Source: Watersipora subatra | Taxonomy: Eukaryota; Bryozoa; Gymnolaemata; Cheilostomatida; Watersiporidae | Length of the DNA stretch: 64,000 bases | Assembly (NCBI RefSeq): GCF_963576615.1 | Contig: NC_088712.1 | Coordinates: forward strand, 56,690,010 to 56,754,009 | Direction of reading: 5' to 3' | Part shown: in pieces, positions 38,541-50,698 of the stretch | Layout: each line of letters begins with the position of its first letter | Position numbering within the stretch: the stretch's first letter is position 1 | Translations under genes and position numbers: made by a program | Notes under the pieces: generated by a model | The model's database searches: none | The model's input: the letters and a program-made list of their open reading frames with translations, nothing else | What the model was told of the DNA's origin: nothing

Positions 38541-38580
38541 CAAATAACAAAGTAGTTTTCTGCACAACTTCTAAACATCG

Positions 38581-39324
38581 GTGATGGAAAAGCTACCAGT
38601 TAACAATGGGATAGTCTCTCTTTCTGAAAACTGCGGATTTATTGTAAACACAGAAGACAATTTGCTACAAAAAGTGTACCCCAATATTCAGAAAAACTAT
38701 CTTCAGCTCCAATGGCTGCAAGAAAGGGTAGTTCTGGCACCTAAAAATGACACGGTTGACCACATAAATCAACTGCTTTCTAAAAAAATACTTAGGACTA
38801 CAACTTTATTCCTTAGCATACACGGTGTTGTTGAAAATAATGACTCTGGCAATTATCCTACAGAATTCTTAAACTCTTTAAAGCCTGCCAGTATGCCTCC
38901 TCATACTCTTCAACAACGCGTTGATGCCCCAGTTATACTTTTTTCAAAATTTGCATTTATTTAAACTTTGTAATGGAACAAGAATGATCATCGAAAACCT
39001 ATCACTAAATCTTATTTGTGCGACGGTGCTTGCCAGAGCTGGTATTGGTGAAAACCTTTTATTCCTAGAATACCGCTAATTCCCACAAAAGTGCCGTTTC
39101 GATTTAAACGTATTCAATTTCCTGTTCGACATTCATTTGCATTGACTAGCAACAAATCCCAAGGTCAATCACTAAAAACTGTTGGAATTCACCTCATAAC
39201 ACCTTGCTTTACACGTGAACAGTTGTATGTTGCGTTATCCCGAGTAGGCGGTAAAAATGGTCTATACATTCTCTCACCATTTGGTCAGACAAAGAACATC
39301 GTTCACCTACGTGCGCTTCAGTGA
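38581..39324 (+). pseudogene. Helitron helicase, C-terminal fragment, frameshifted
   Basis: Three frames together give the end of a Helitron PIF1-like helicase. The first open part holds WLQERVVLAPKNDTVDHIN and YPTEFLNSLKPASMPPHTL. A shifted part follows, LCNGTRMIIENL (from 38966). The last part (from about 39060) holds IPRIPL, PFRFKRIQFPVRHSFALT, NKSQGQSL and LYVALSRV, the superfamily-1 helicase motifs V and VI. In Helitrons this helicase is fused to a rolling-circle replication initiator, of which nothing is seen here. Two frameshifts and the absent N-terminal part show it is dead. A Helitron-like 3' end (CGAGCAACGCCGGGTATT, about 39878-39896) lies about 550 bp downstream. Confidence 0.88.
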
Positions 39325-39877
39325 TATACCAGCGCTATGCCCCGAAAACTTTCGAGGATATCTTCCACAACAAGAGTAATCAGTCTTTGTTGTTATTCAT
39401 TTTGTATATTCATGATTTGTTGTTTTTCTCATTTGTATATCATATTTTTACCAATTCATATGTTTTGCAATCATTGTGGTAAAACAGACTTTATTTAACC
39501 ATTGCTTGCTAATTATTTCAGGTTTAAACACCTTTACTGGTGTCTTATTTTTTCTGCAAATCATTTCGATCTACATGAACTGCTTTTCTTATAAAATGTT
39601 TTAGAGAATTTTTATTTTCATTGTCATGTATCAGACTATGTGTACAACAGTAAAATTCTTGAGATATTTAATATTAGATATATTTTCAGTGGTACTAGAG
39701 AACCCGCCACTTAAAAAAATGGGTAGTGCGCCATTTGTCTACCTTTTGGGCGGTTTGGAAATGACTTACGTCCACAAATATTAAAATCTTTAAATAAAAG
39801 CTTCATATAAGTTAAAATACGTTGCATATGTTACAAAAAATTAATTTTTTGAGTAAAATCTTTTATTTTCCGAGCAA

Positions 39878-39896
39878 CGCCGGGTATTAATTTAGT
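39878..39896 (+). other. Helitron-like 3' terminus (degraded)
   Basis: AACGCCGGGTATTAATTTAGT resembles the GCCGGG...CTAGT ends of animal Helitrons, although the last bases are TTAG rather than CTAG. Similar ends occur near 33215-33235, 48063-48090, 55390-55425 and 55820-55850. Confidence 0.4.
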
Positions 39897-40451
39897 TTAT
39901 TATAAAAGATGCAAGGTCAGCCTGTCCAGTGACTACAAAATAGGCACTGGACAGGCTGACCTGTCTACCACTGTTGTAGATCACACAGTAGGCTGAATAA
40001 CAGACTATTTTTAGGATATACTAAGCTAAGACATCAACACAGTTGTGGTTGGTCTACGGTCTACTGAACTTCAAAAATGATAAACCAGTATAGTTGGGAT
40101 AATTTTAAAGCTGTCAACAAATACAGTGTACTATTCACTTTCACTTAGCAACTTAAAGATTGAGCAAATACTTCATCTTAGCTTACACAAAATTTAAATA
40201 AAGTTTATCAGTAAGTATCAGTATTTTTCGACTATTTTTAATTGTTTTTTTTATGTTTGAGGTGATCTGACTTCCAGAATGTTTCAGGATTAAATATGCC
40301 AGAGCTGGATCATAGTTAAAACGTTTGGAAGAGTGTTAATCATGGACTGGCATGTGTGGCATCTTCTCGTGCATCATTCGCATGTATACCGTTTCCATCT
40401 TCCGCAAGCATGAAACATTTGATAAAAATTGAGAATAATTAAACTCACTTG

Positions 40452-41308
40452 TATGGCGCCTTACAGTGCCTCGCATTGCGTGTTCGCAACTCGAGTTGTA
40501 CAACTCGAGTTGTCGTGTTGTACAACTCGGCCTGGGTTTTTGATGAACTCGAGTTGTGTTACGCAAAACTAACAAGGGTTTGTAAAGAAAGCAAAGCGAG
40601 TAATTGGGGTGTCTCATTTACAGAACATTTACAGAAATTTAATATTAATAATTTAAATATATATACACATTTAAATTACATATATTGGCGATATTTGCGC
40701 ATATTTATTTCAATAAATATAACGAAACAAAAACAATTGTAGAATGTAAAAAGCAAACTAAAAAACAATCTATATGGGAGCCAGGCAACTTCTTTTTCAA
40801 ATGAAAAAAGAGTTATCTCTCTAGAACCTGACAAGAAACTGAATGAACACCGAAAATAAACATAGAAATTATTTCAACGGCGTTTAATGATGCACCAAAA
40901 AAATTTTCATATAGCTAAAGAAAATGAAACGATGGGATGAGATGTTCTCAAGCCGAGTTGTTGAACTCGAGTTGCTGTTGAAAGAACTCGGCTTGGGTTT
41001 TGATTAACTCGAGTTGTACAACTCGAGTTATATTTACACAACTCAAGTTGTACAACTCGAGTTGCAAACTCGGCGCACTATAATTCGCCATTAGCTTTAG
41101 TTTTACAGTACATACACACATAGTTTAATTTCTATTAGCTAACGGGTGCCTATTGATGTACCATTGTTAATATAACCAGATTTAAGGTTATGCTACCATA
41201 ATACCAATATTTGCACCTTACTTTTACAAAGTCGCGTTGCGTGTTCACAACCCGAGTTGTACAACTCGAGTTGTGAACACGCAACGAGAGGCACTGTAAG
41301 GCGCCATA
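40452..41308. mobile_element. 857-bp inverted-repeat element with 6-bp target duplication
   Basis: The ends TATGGCGCCTTACAGTG and CACTGTAAGGCGCCATA are exact inverted repeats, and symmetry continues for about 60 bp into ACTCGAGTTGTACAACTCG repeats. CACTTG lies on both sides (40446-40451, 41309-41314). The paralogous arm near 36640 has the uninterrupted site GGCAAGTGAGTTTAG. The open frames inside have no recognised domain. Confidence 0.9.
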
Positions 41309-42319
41309 CACTTGCCAGTTTTTGCAGCTTCCGACTTATGGATGACGCAAACGTGTAGATTGACCTCGCCGTGTAAACACAGTGTAACAGGGAGGTCAGT
41401 TGCAGAGCATTAGCATGAATTTGCATGGCAACCAAAGGCCTTACAGAGTTTCTTAATCCTATGCCATTGGCAAATATCTTATGCAGTTAGACACTGTATA
41501 TCAAAATGTAACGGAAACTTATGGCGTCTAAATGGAACTATTATATGCATATTGGTTGCATCATACTATTTAAATCAGCAACTCAGATGCATAATAAACC
41601 TTGTTGATGAAACTGTAATGGATATGCCTAAAAACTTTCACAAATATTGTTCTTGATATACAAAACAATATTTAGCATATCGCACATAAAATTCCTTGAA
41701 ACTACAAACTTGTGAGTAAAAGTTGATAGAAATTAAAAATTAAACAAAAACAATGAAAAAGATACAAATGAAACTAGCGTAAGTACTATTTAGAGTAATT
41801 AACAATAAACTTTACCACATTTTTATATCACTCAGTCTACTCCTAGACTCACAAGTAGGCAAGCCTACCTTTTATTCACATGTTTTTAAGCTAAGTAACA
41901 AAACATTTTTTTAGTGGATTATAATTTATTAATTTAGTTTTTGCCTATAAGTCAGATGTTGGTATTCAGTATGTAAATTTATCTATTTAATACATTTCAT
42001 TCACTTTTATATGCGTTTACTCAAAATGTTTATTGCTGTTTTTAGCTAAAAAACAAATAAAACAAACAATAATTTATTCTTATAAGAATACTAGCTTCAA
42101 CAAATGTATGTTTTATATGCAGAGCAAATATCAGGTCAAGAATGCCAGAGTTTTCTTGTGTAAGATGCAGTAGCCATAATATTGATCATAATATTGATCC
42201 GTAATATTAATTATATAATTATTATAATAATACTATAATAATATTATTATAATATTATTGTAATATTAATCTTAATCTATATAATTATATTATAATATTA
42301 ATCTTAATTTATATAATTA

Positions 42320-42490
42320 TATAAATCTCAATTTTCATCTGTCTGTCCATCTGAACATCTGTCTGCCCTGCTGTAGCAATAAAGTTGTTGGAATGAGAAA
42401 TCTGGTGAAAACTGGATTTGAACTCACAACCTCCAGTTCTGCAGACATCTTTTTATCCGATACACTACACCGTCCAACTGGCTATACCAT
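42320..42490 (-). repeat. tRNA-like repeat, copy f
   Basis: Read on the minus strand it has a B-box-like GAGTTCAAATCC and an A-box side GGTGTAGTGTATCGG. On the plus strand it follows TATAAATCTCA...CTGTCTGTCC, a Helitron-like 5' end. Confidence 0.5.
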
Positions 42491-44019
42491 GGAATATATT
42501 GAGCACATAAGTGAAACACATGCCATGCTTTCATGGCTTCACATTAAACACTGCTGCTAGCTTCATGCACAAAGCCATACTAAAAGAAAAATCTGTGAAG
42601 CCTTACCAGAAGAAAAGTGCATGCGCAAACGGGAAGAAAAATGCTTAGAATCATATATCCTACAAGACTATTATAATCAGTATTGATCAGTAGTAGGCAC
42701 TGCAGCTGATATGGTATAAATTACACATAAATAAACGCAGTCAACAGAAATAACACAGTACATAATAATAAACAAACACTTGTGTTTTTAAAGTTAGAAA
42801 GAGAAATGTTGCACATGCTGATTAAAAGTTAATTTCTGTACAAAAACGTTTTTATTACTTGTGCAACATCAGGCATTCAGATAGTTTTTATTATAAAGAA
42901 AACTGTGTCTATCTGTCTGTTAGTCCATCTGTCTAAAGCCATGGTTGAAGGTTGAAAAGATATTACGTCATTTAGTTCTTCAGGCTCCGAACTCATGATA
43001 TTCAGCATGGCAAATCAACACTGTTATACCTGGTCAAATCAACCACATTTTGCTAGTTAAAAATTATTATGCATTACTTAATCTCTGTGCTTTATCAGCA
43101 TGCATGATGGTCTCTCCCAGAGCGCTCTAAACTGCCAGGGTATGTGTCATAATGGTAAGATATTATCTAAGTAAGGCAAGCGTTTGGGCATAAGATATTT
43201 TTTCAGATGGTTTTGCGTTCAAGTCACGTTCACTGCATTTGGATGGAAGAAGTAGCTTTGACTAAATAGAACACTTATTAAATTGAATACTAGTTTCAAA
43301 CTCGGAACAATTTGTTAAATTATCTGGCCCAAAAAAAATTTATATGATTTTATTGCTTTTAGTTTTAGTGTTTCTTAGACTGCATCTATAATATGGAGAA
43401 AATCTGTAAAGATGGCGTAACTTTTACATAAAGAGTTGTTTGTTCCTTACCCAATTTTGGTTTAAAAAAGAGGAAATAATTTCTAATTTGGTTGGTCATG
43501 GTGATACATTCATGGTACATTTTTTCAAATCGCTCTTTAGTTACATCTATAAACCTTAATATAGATTTCTGTAAGAAGAATATCATTTTTTGTTGTCGGT
43601 CTGGTTAGAATGAATAAATGCCAAAAAGGTAATTACTGGTTTATGATTTCTAGCAACAAAAATTGTGTACTCACCACACTATATTATTAGTCTATATTAT
43701 TGGCCTTTTTCTTATTGGGCTGTAGAATAGACCAATAAGAAACATATAAAGTAACAGTAATCCTGTCAAAGACCCGCCCACTTGAAGGACTGGAGCACCC
43801 TGGAGCAGTGCACACGCTGGAACATCTTTGAGTATCATTGCTCAATATCGGCTTGTAGGAGCATTTCACATCAGATGAACAAGATGATTCTTTGTCACAT
43901 TTTAAGCCCCTAGCAGACACTGAATCCAGCTCTATGACCGAAAAGAGGCGAATTGCTGTCATACACAAATGTTTCTACGAATCAGATTTTGCAGCATGAG
44001 TTTCTACACTGGTGAAGAA

Positions 44020-47000
44020 TGATGAAGAGTTGTTATGTGGTAGTCAGTGGGGAAGAGTTGTTATGCGTTAGTCAGTGATGAAGAGTTGTTATGTGGTAGT
44101 CAAAGGTGAAGATTTGTTATGTGGTAGTCAAAGGTGAAAAGTTGTTATGTGGTAGTCAGTGATGAAGAGTTGTTATGTGGTAGTCAGTGGGGAAGAGTTG
44201 TTATGCGGTAGTCAGTGATGAAGAGTTGTTATGTGGTAGTCAGTGATGAAAAGTTGTTATGCGGTAGTCAGTGATGAAGAGTTGTTATGCGGTAGTCAGT
44301 GGTGAAAAGTTGTTATGTGGTAGTCAGTGATGAAGAGTTGTTATGTGGTAGTCAGTGGGGAAGAGTTGTTATGCGGTAGTCAGTGATGAAGAGTTGTTAT
44401 GCGGTAGTCAGTGGTGAAAAGTTGTTATGTGGTAGTCAGTGATGAAGAGTTGTTATGTGGTAGTCAGTGGTGAAAAGTTGTTATGTGGGGGTCAATGGTG
44501 AAGAGTTGTTATGTGGTGGGCAGTGGTGAAGAGTTGTTATGTGGTAGTCAGTGATGAAGAGTTGTTATGTGGTAGTCAGTGGTGAAAAGTTGTTATGTGG
44601 TGGTCAGTGATGAAGAGTTGTTATGTGGTAGTCAGTGGTGAAAAGTTGTTATGTGGTGGTCAGTGATGAAGAGTTGTTATGTGGTAGTCAAAGGTGAAGA
44701 TTTGTTATGTGGTGGTCAGTGGTGAAGAGTTGTTATGTGGTAGTCAGTGATGAAGAGTTGTTATGTGGTAGTCAGTGATGAAGAGTTGTTATGTGGTAGT
44801 CAGTGGTGAAAAGTTGTTATGCGTTAGTCAGTGATGAAGAGTTGTTATGTGGTAGTCAGTGATGAAGAGTTGTTATGTGGTAGTCAGTGGTGAAAAGTTG
44901 TTATGTGGTAGTCAGTGATGAAGAGTTGTTATGTGGTAGTCAGTGATGAAGAGTTGTTATGTGGTAGTCAGTGGTGAAAAGTTGTTATGTGGTAGTCAGT
45001 GATGAAGAGTTGTTATGTGGTAGTCAGTGATGAAGAGTTGTTATGTGGTAGTCAGTGATGAAGAGTTGTTATGTGGTAGTCAGTGGTGAAAAGTTGTTAT
45101 GTGGTAGTCAGTGATGAAGAGTTGTTATGTGGTAGTCAGTGGTGAAAAGTTGTTATGTGGGGGTCAGTGGTGAAGATTTGTTATGTGGTAGTCAGTGATG
45201 AAGAGTTGTTATGTGGTAGTCAGTGATGAAGAGTTGTTATGTGGTAGTCAGTGGTGAAAAGTTGTTATGTGGTAGTCAGTGATGAAGAGTTGTTATGTGG
45301 TAGTCAGTGGTGAAAAGTTGTTATGTGGTAGTCAGTGGTGAAAAGTTGTTATGTGGTAGTCAGTGATGAAGAGTTGTTATGTGGTAGTCAATGGTGAAGA
45401 GTTGTTATGTGGTGGGCAGTGGTGAAGAGTTGTTATGTGGTAGTCAGTGGTGAAAAGTTGTTATGTGGGGGTCAATGGTGAAGAGTTGTTATGTGGTGGG
45501 CAGTGGTGAAGATTTGTTATGTGGTGGTCAGTGGTGAAGAGTTGTTATGTGGTGGTCAGTGGTGAAGATTTTTTATATAGTGGGCAGTGGGGAAAAGTTG
45601 TTATGTGGTGGTCAATGGTGAAGAGTTGTTATGTGATCGTCACTGGGGAAAAGTTGTTATGTGGGGGTCAATGGTGAAGAGTTGTTATGTGGTAGTCAAA
45701 GGTGAAGAGTTGTTATGCGGTGGGCAGTGGTGAAGATTTGTTATGTGGTAGTCAGTGGTGAAGAGTTGTTATGTGGTGGTCAGTGGTGAAGATTTGTTAT
45801 ATAGTGGGCAGTGGGGAAAAGTTGTTATGTGGTGGTCAATGGTGAAGAGTTGTTATGTGGGGGTCAATGGTGAAGATTTGTTATGTGATCGTCACTGGGG
45901 AAAAGTTGTTATGTGGGGGTCAATGGTGAAGAGTTGTTATGTGGTGGGCAGTGGTGAAGATTTGTTATGTGGTAGTCAGTGGTGAAGAGTTGTTATGTGG
46001 TAGTCAGTGGTGAAAAGTTGTTATGTGGGGGTCAATGGTGAAGAGTTGTTATGTGGTAGTCAGTGATGACGAGTTGTTATGCGGTGGTCAATGGTGAAGA
46101 TTTGTTATGTGGTAGTCAGTGGTGGAGAGTTGTTATGTGGTAGTCAGTGATGAAGAGTTGTTATGTGGTAGTCAGTGATGAAGAGTTGTTATGTGGTAGT
46201 CAGTGGTGAAGAGTTGTTATGTGGTGGGCAGTGGTGAAGATTTGTTATGTGGTGGGCAGTGGTGAAGAGTTGTTATGTGGTAGTCAGTGATGAAGAGTTG
46301 TTATGTGTTAGTCAGTGATGAAGAGTTGTTATGTGGTAGTCAGTGATGAAGAGTTGTTATGTGGTAGTCAGTGGTGAAAAGTTGTTATGTGGTAGTCAGT
46401 GATGAAGAGTTGTTATGTGGGGGTCAGTGATGAAGAGTTGTTATGTGGTGGTCAGTGGTGAAGATTTGTTATATAGTGGGCAGTGGGGAAAAGTTGTTAT
46501 GTGGTGGTCAATGGTGAAGAGTTGTTATGTGATCGTCACTGGGGAAAAGTTGTTATGTGGGGGTCAATGGTGAAGAGTTGTTATGTGGTGGGCAGTGGGG
46601 AAAAGTTGTTATGCGGTAGTCAGTGATGAAGAGTTGTTATGTGGTGGTCAAGGGTGAAGAGTTGTTATGCGGTAGTCAGTGGTGAAGAGTTGTTATGTGA
46701 TCGTCACTGGGGAAAAGTTGTTATGTGGTGGTCAAGGGTGAAGAGTTGTTATGTGATCGTCACTGGGGAAAAGTTGTTATGTGGTGGTCAAGGGTGAAGA
46801 TTTGTTATGTGGTAGTCAGTGATGAAGAGTTGTTATGCGGTAGTCAGTGATGAAGATTTGTTATGTGGTAGTCAGTGGTGAAGAGTTGTTATGCGGTAGT
46901 CAGTGATGAAGATTTGTTATGTGGTGGTCAAGGGTGAAGAGTTGTTATGTGGTGGGCAGTGGGGAAAAGTTGTTATGCGGTAGTCAGTGATGAAGAGTTG

Positions 47001-47885
47001 TTATGTGGTGGTCAAGGGTGAAGATTTGTTATGTGGTAGTCAGTGGTGAAGAGTTGTTATGTGGTGGTCAAGGGTGAAGATTTGTTATATAGTGGGCATT
47101 GGGGAAAAGTTGTTATGTGGTGGGCAGTGGGGAAAAGTTGTTATGTGGTGGTCAATGGTGAAGAGTTGTTATGTGGTGGTCAAGGGTGAAGATTTGTTAT
47201 GTGGTGGTCAGTGATGAAGAGTTGTTATGTGATCGTCACTGGGGAAAAGTTGTTATGTGGGGGTCAATGGTGAAGAGTTGTTATGTGGTAGTCAGTGGTG
47301 AAGATTTGTTATGTGGTGGTCAATGGTGAAGATTTGTTATGTGGTAGTCAGTGATGAAGAGTTGTTATGCGGTGGGCAGTGGTGAAGAGTTGTTATGTGG
47401 TAGTCAGTGGTGAAGAGTTGTTATGCGGTAGTCAGTGGTGAAGAGTTGTTATGCGGTAGTCAGTGATGAAGATTTGTTATGTGGTAGTCAGTGGTGAAGA
47501 TTTGTTATGTGGTGGTCAATGGTGAAGATTTGTTATGTGGTGGTCAATGGTGAAGATTTGTTATGTGGTAGTCAGTGATGAAGAGTTGTTATGCGGTGGG
47601 CAGTGGTGAAAAGTTGTTATGCGGTAGTCAGTGGTGAAGATTTGTTATGTGGTGGTCAATGGTGAAGATTTGTTATGTGGTAGTCAGTGATGAAGAGTTG
47701 TTATGCGGTGGGCAGTGATGAAGAGTTGTTATGTGGTGGTCAGTGATGAAGAGTTGTTATGTGGTGGTCAATGGTGAAGATTTGTTATGTGGTGGTCAGC
47801 GGTGAAGATTTGTTATATAGTGGTCAGTGGGGAAAAGTTGTTATGTGGGGGTCAGTGATAAAGAGTTGTTATGTAGTGGTCAGTA
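44020..47885 (+). repeat. 28-bp minisatellite, about 135-140 units
   Basis: The unit is GAGTTGTTATGTGGTAGTCAGTGATGAA with recurrent variants (GGTGAAAAG, ATGCGG, GGGGGTCAATGG, GATCGTCACTGGGG). Variants are not random: GATCGTCACTGGGGAAAAG always precedes or follows the same partners, and blocks of several units recur, so the array has higher-order structure. The coding frame across 45755-45985 is incidental. Confidence 0.97.
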
Positions 47886-48685
47886 GTCTAGCCATTACTT
47901 GCTAGCTATTTCACGTTTAAAAATCTTTACAGCCGTTTATTTTTTTTTCTTAATTTATTTGAACTGTCCAAAACACTTTTCTCTTGATATGGAGTTTAAA
48001 ATTTAGAGTAGCAAATGTTGTACGTTAAACAAAGAACATTTTTTGTCCAAATACTTTTTTTACCTGCGCACTGCCGGACATTCAACTAGTTAATTTCGAT
48101 TTCATGGATTTTTACGTTTCAGGGAGGCACCAGTCCAGATTAACTGCAAATAATGAGGAGTTGCTCTACCTTTTCTGAGAGTTGGCTAATTCATTAGTGT
48201 GCTCAGCAGAGAGCTTCTAGGCAGACAAAGTAACAACACTTTTGTTTTTAGGTTCTCTTGTGTTCTCTGTTGTTGAAGCCATTTAAAGGTTGACTTGCAA
48301 CAAAATTCACATTACAGCTATTTGGTATCAAAACATTCGCCATGTCTTACTCTGTTGTGTTGTAAGTGCCAAATATGTGAAAATGTGATTACAAGCTCTT
48401 AAAAGCTCAAAAACGAAAAGCCGCTGTAAATTTGAATCTCTTGATTTCGATGACGTATCCGCGGAGTTTGGTTATTGTCTTGTCACGTGATGTTTTCGCG
48501 TGAATTGAAAAGTCAATAAAAAGCTCAATATAAAACTTATCGTAGCAATAGTTTATGACAAACACTTCGGGTTTTACCTAAGACCCCGTATGAAATATAG
48601 ATGCTCGCTACTTTACACTTTCAGCTTGGCCATTCCGTCCGACAATTCAACGTACGTGTACATGTCTGAGTTGCGATCATAATAA

Positions 48686-48775
48686 ATGTCAAATTCTGAA
48701 AAGTTAAGACCCTGGCGTTTCGAGCCTGACGCTCTATCTGAAGAAGATCCTCAACAGAATCAAACCTCCCAGCAA
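48686..48775 (+). CDS. P2X7-C-terminal-domain-like protein, exon 1 (inside the TTAA element)
   Basis: Thirty codons from ATG 48686 to a phase-0 donor CAA|GTAAGC. The peptide contains RPWRFEP, close to the RPYxFEP motif that opens many invertebrate proteins with a P2X7 cytoplasmic-type zinc domain, followed by an acidic linker SEEDP. That motif assignment is from memory of the family. The start lies about 400 bp inside the element's left terminus and is transcribed inward, converging on the transposase gene. Confidence 0.65.
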
Positions 48776-49050
48776 GTAAGCACCGCCACTAACCAACTCT
48801 TATGTGCCAAGCTAGCTAGTAGTAATAGTTTTAGCTAGAGAGTGATAGAACGAATATTATATATATATATATGATTTTAATGATGATAATTATCGCTTCA
48901 ATATTGCGAAAAAATAATTGCAGATTTTTCTCGAATAACAACATTAACAATTTTATGATGATAATTTAGTGCTGCACTGATATACTGTTGGATAACATCG
49001 ACCTGATGTATTAGCTATGGTTGCATAGACACATCTGTTCATTTCTTTAG

Positions 49051-49381
49051 GAGCTAATACCACCGGCTACAGAGTGGTGTGTCTGCAAGCGCTGTCAAGA
49101 CATGCCATCTCTTCTTGAATGTTTGTGCTGCCATGATGCTGAGTTTGAGCATCGTCTCCATGACCGCAGGGAGCATGAATGCCTGTGTATGCATATTGGT
49201 GTGGACGAATCATGTGTTTTGGCTTATGCCGCAAATTCGTCGCGGTGAGCGATGGCCTCTACCTGCCCGCTTGGTTTCTAAGAAAAGGGCTTTTTTCCCA
49301 CCAACAGATGATGAAGAAGAGTTTGCAGACTACGTCTTCAAGGGCTTCTGCTATGGCGATGAAGAGACTCAACGACTTTGA
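49051..49381 (+). pseudogene. P2X7-C-terminal-domain-like protein, exon 2 (frame-disrupted)
   Basis: A phase-0 acceptor TTCTTTAG ends at 49050. The first 65 codons hold the zinc-ligand pattern WCVCKRCQDMPSLLECLCC, then HECLCMH and SCVLAY, matching the cysteine-rich start of the P2X7 ballast-type domain. The frame ends at TGA 49246-49248. The expected continuation is found in the other two frames: RKFVAVSDG, then LPARLVSKKRAFFP and YVFKGF, ending at TGA after 49381. A donor-like CGCG|GTGAGC sits at the break, so splicing out is an alternative to frameshifts. The inverted copy at 49805-49990 has the same break, so the disruption predates the duplication or the reading is wrong. Confidence 0.6.
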
Positions 49382-49769
49382 TTGAGAATTCCAGCTCAAC
49401 TCTAAAGACCGCTCTCAAGCTTCGAAGCCAGAATGATAGTAGGTGGTACTCATTCCCCGGCGACGAGGTTCTCAAAGTGGGCACCCAGGTAGGGAACCCC
49501 AGCCATGAACGCAAACTTCGACAAAGTGCTGGGGCCTAGTAACCGATGGTAAGCGGTGAAACCAACATGCGTTTCTCTATGTATTTGTTTTTATTTTTTT
49601 AAATCAGTGACGACAGATTTATGCACATTAATCATGTGATTTTACATATGGAAGCAATGTAACAGCAATTTACTAACAAAAATTAGTTTGTTAGCTACAT
49701 GGTGTGTAGTCACCATGTGGCTTAGCCTGAATAAAAGTAAAATAATAAGATGGCAATGCAATAAAAATG

Positions 49770-50064
49770 AGTACCACCTATGATATAGAGTTGATCTAGA
49801 ATTCTCAATCAAAGTCGTTGAGTCTCTTCATCGCCATCGCAGAAGCCCTTGAACACATAGTCTGCAAACTCTTCTTCATCATCCGTTGGTAGGAAAAGAG
49901 CTCGAATCTTAGACACCAAGCAGGCAGGTAGAGGCCGTGGCTCACCGCAACGAATTTGTGGCATAAGCCAAAACACAAGCTTGCGGTATGCACACAACCT
50001 TTGTAACAACATCCGTTGTAATGGACCTCACTCTCAGGCCGTAGGAAATTAGATCGGACTGGCA
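49770..50064 (-). pseudogene. 3' end of transposase gene fused to inverted copy of P2X7-like exon
   Basis: From 50064 leftward the transposase-like text continues past an in-frame TGA (50067-50065) as SDLISYGLRVRS and TTD. At about 49990 it switches abruptly to sequence matching 49209-49460 in reverse orientation: CVLAYA, LPACLVSKIRALF, YVFKGF and the noncoding tail through AGGTGGTACTCAT. The catalytic C-terminal part expected for the transposase is missing. The junction shows that a piece of the plus-strand gene was copied inverted into the transposase gene. Confidence 0.7.
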
Positions 50065-50268
50065 TCACTTGAAGCCTTCCAGCTCCATGTCGTTAGAGCT
50101 GGTGGTCTCCGTTGACTGCAAAGTAAAGAAAGTTACGACCAACAATCACTTTCACATTATTTAAATGAATTATTTAGCTAGATCAGCAACTTCATGTTTA
50201 TGTTTTGATAACTACTAAAAAATTTGGGTTTTTGTCAGGCTGTGAAATAAAAACTGTCAAAGTTTTAC

Positions 50269-50442
50269 CTTGGCAAGATGGCTGCTGACTATTAAACCAC
50301 AGCTCTGATCCATCAAAGTGTAGGCCCCGTATAGTGCGCAATGCCCTGGACTATCGCATCTTCCGTCACCTGCCAAATCAAGCTTCCAATCGATTGCTGC
50401 CATCAATCCCTCGTTATGCAGGGGGTACTGATCAGCAATACA
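50269..50442 (-). CDS. THAP-type transposase exon with GDGR..DSPGH motif (remnant)
   Basis: Acceptor TTTTACAG before 50442 and donor AAG|GTAAAA after 50269, both phase 0. The 58 residues include LAGDGRCDSPGHCALYGAYT, which matches the conserved GDGRxDSPGHxAKYGxYT block of a transposase family common in cnidarians, molluscs and fish. The Asp in GDGR is the likely first acidic residue of the DDE catalytic set, by analogy. The next exon starts at 50115 (STETTSSNDMELEGFK) and then stops. Confidence 0.75.
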
Positions 50443-50698
50443 CTGTAAAATATTGTAAAACTTCATTATACAAGATTAATTTGTATCATTATCATTAGTC
50501 TAAGAATGTATAATCCTCTTCCCCCTTTTGTGCTATATTATGATGAAGAATCAGAATTTTAAATTATATATATTTCGCTTGAAGGATGACATATTTTTAT
50601 TTCAAGAAAAAAATTGTTTCTATATGTCGTTATTCAATTAGTGTGCCAAGCTTTTACTCACATTTTCCAAGTTTATGGGTAAATATTAACACTCACAC

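Larger units (their letters stand above)
34241..48286. other. Repeat-filled interval right of the Ly6-like exons
   Basis: Contents: an inverted-repeat pair (36366-37190 with 39912-41590), a broken Helitron helicase (38581-39324), a 23-bp array, an 857-bp element, a direct duplication (about 37886-38540 and 42895-43610) and the 28-bp array. No exon of the Ly6-like gene was recognised. An open stretch at 35866-36084 with protein-like composition has no recognised domain. Confidence 0.5.

Noticed and set aside
44020-47885. CRISPR array
   Set aside because: Units are contiguous tandem copies with no unique spacers, and the window is eukaryotic.
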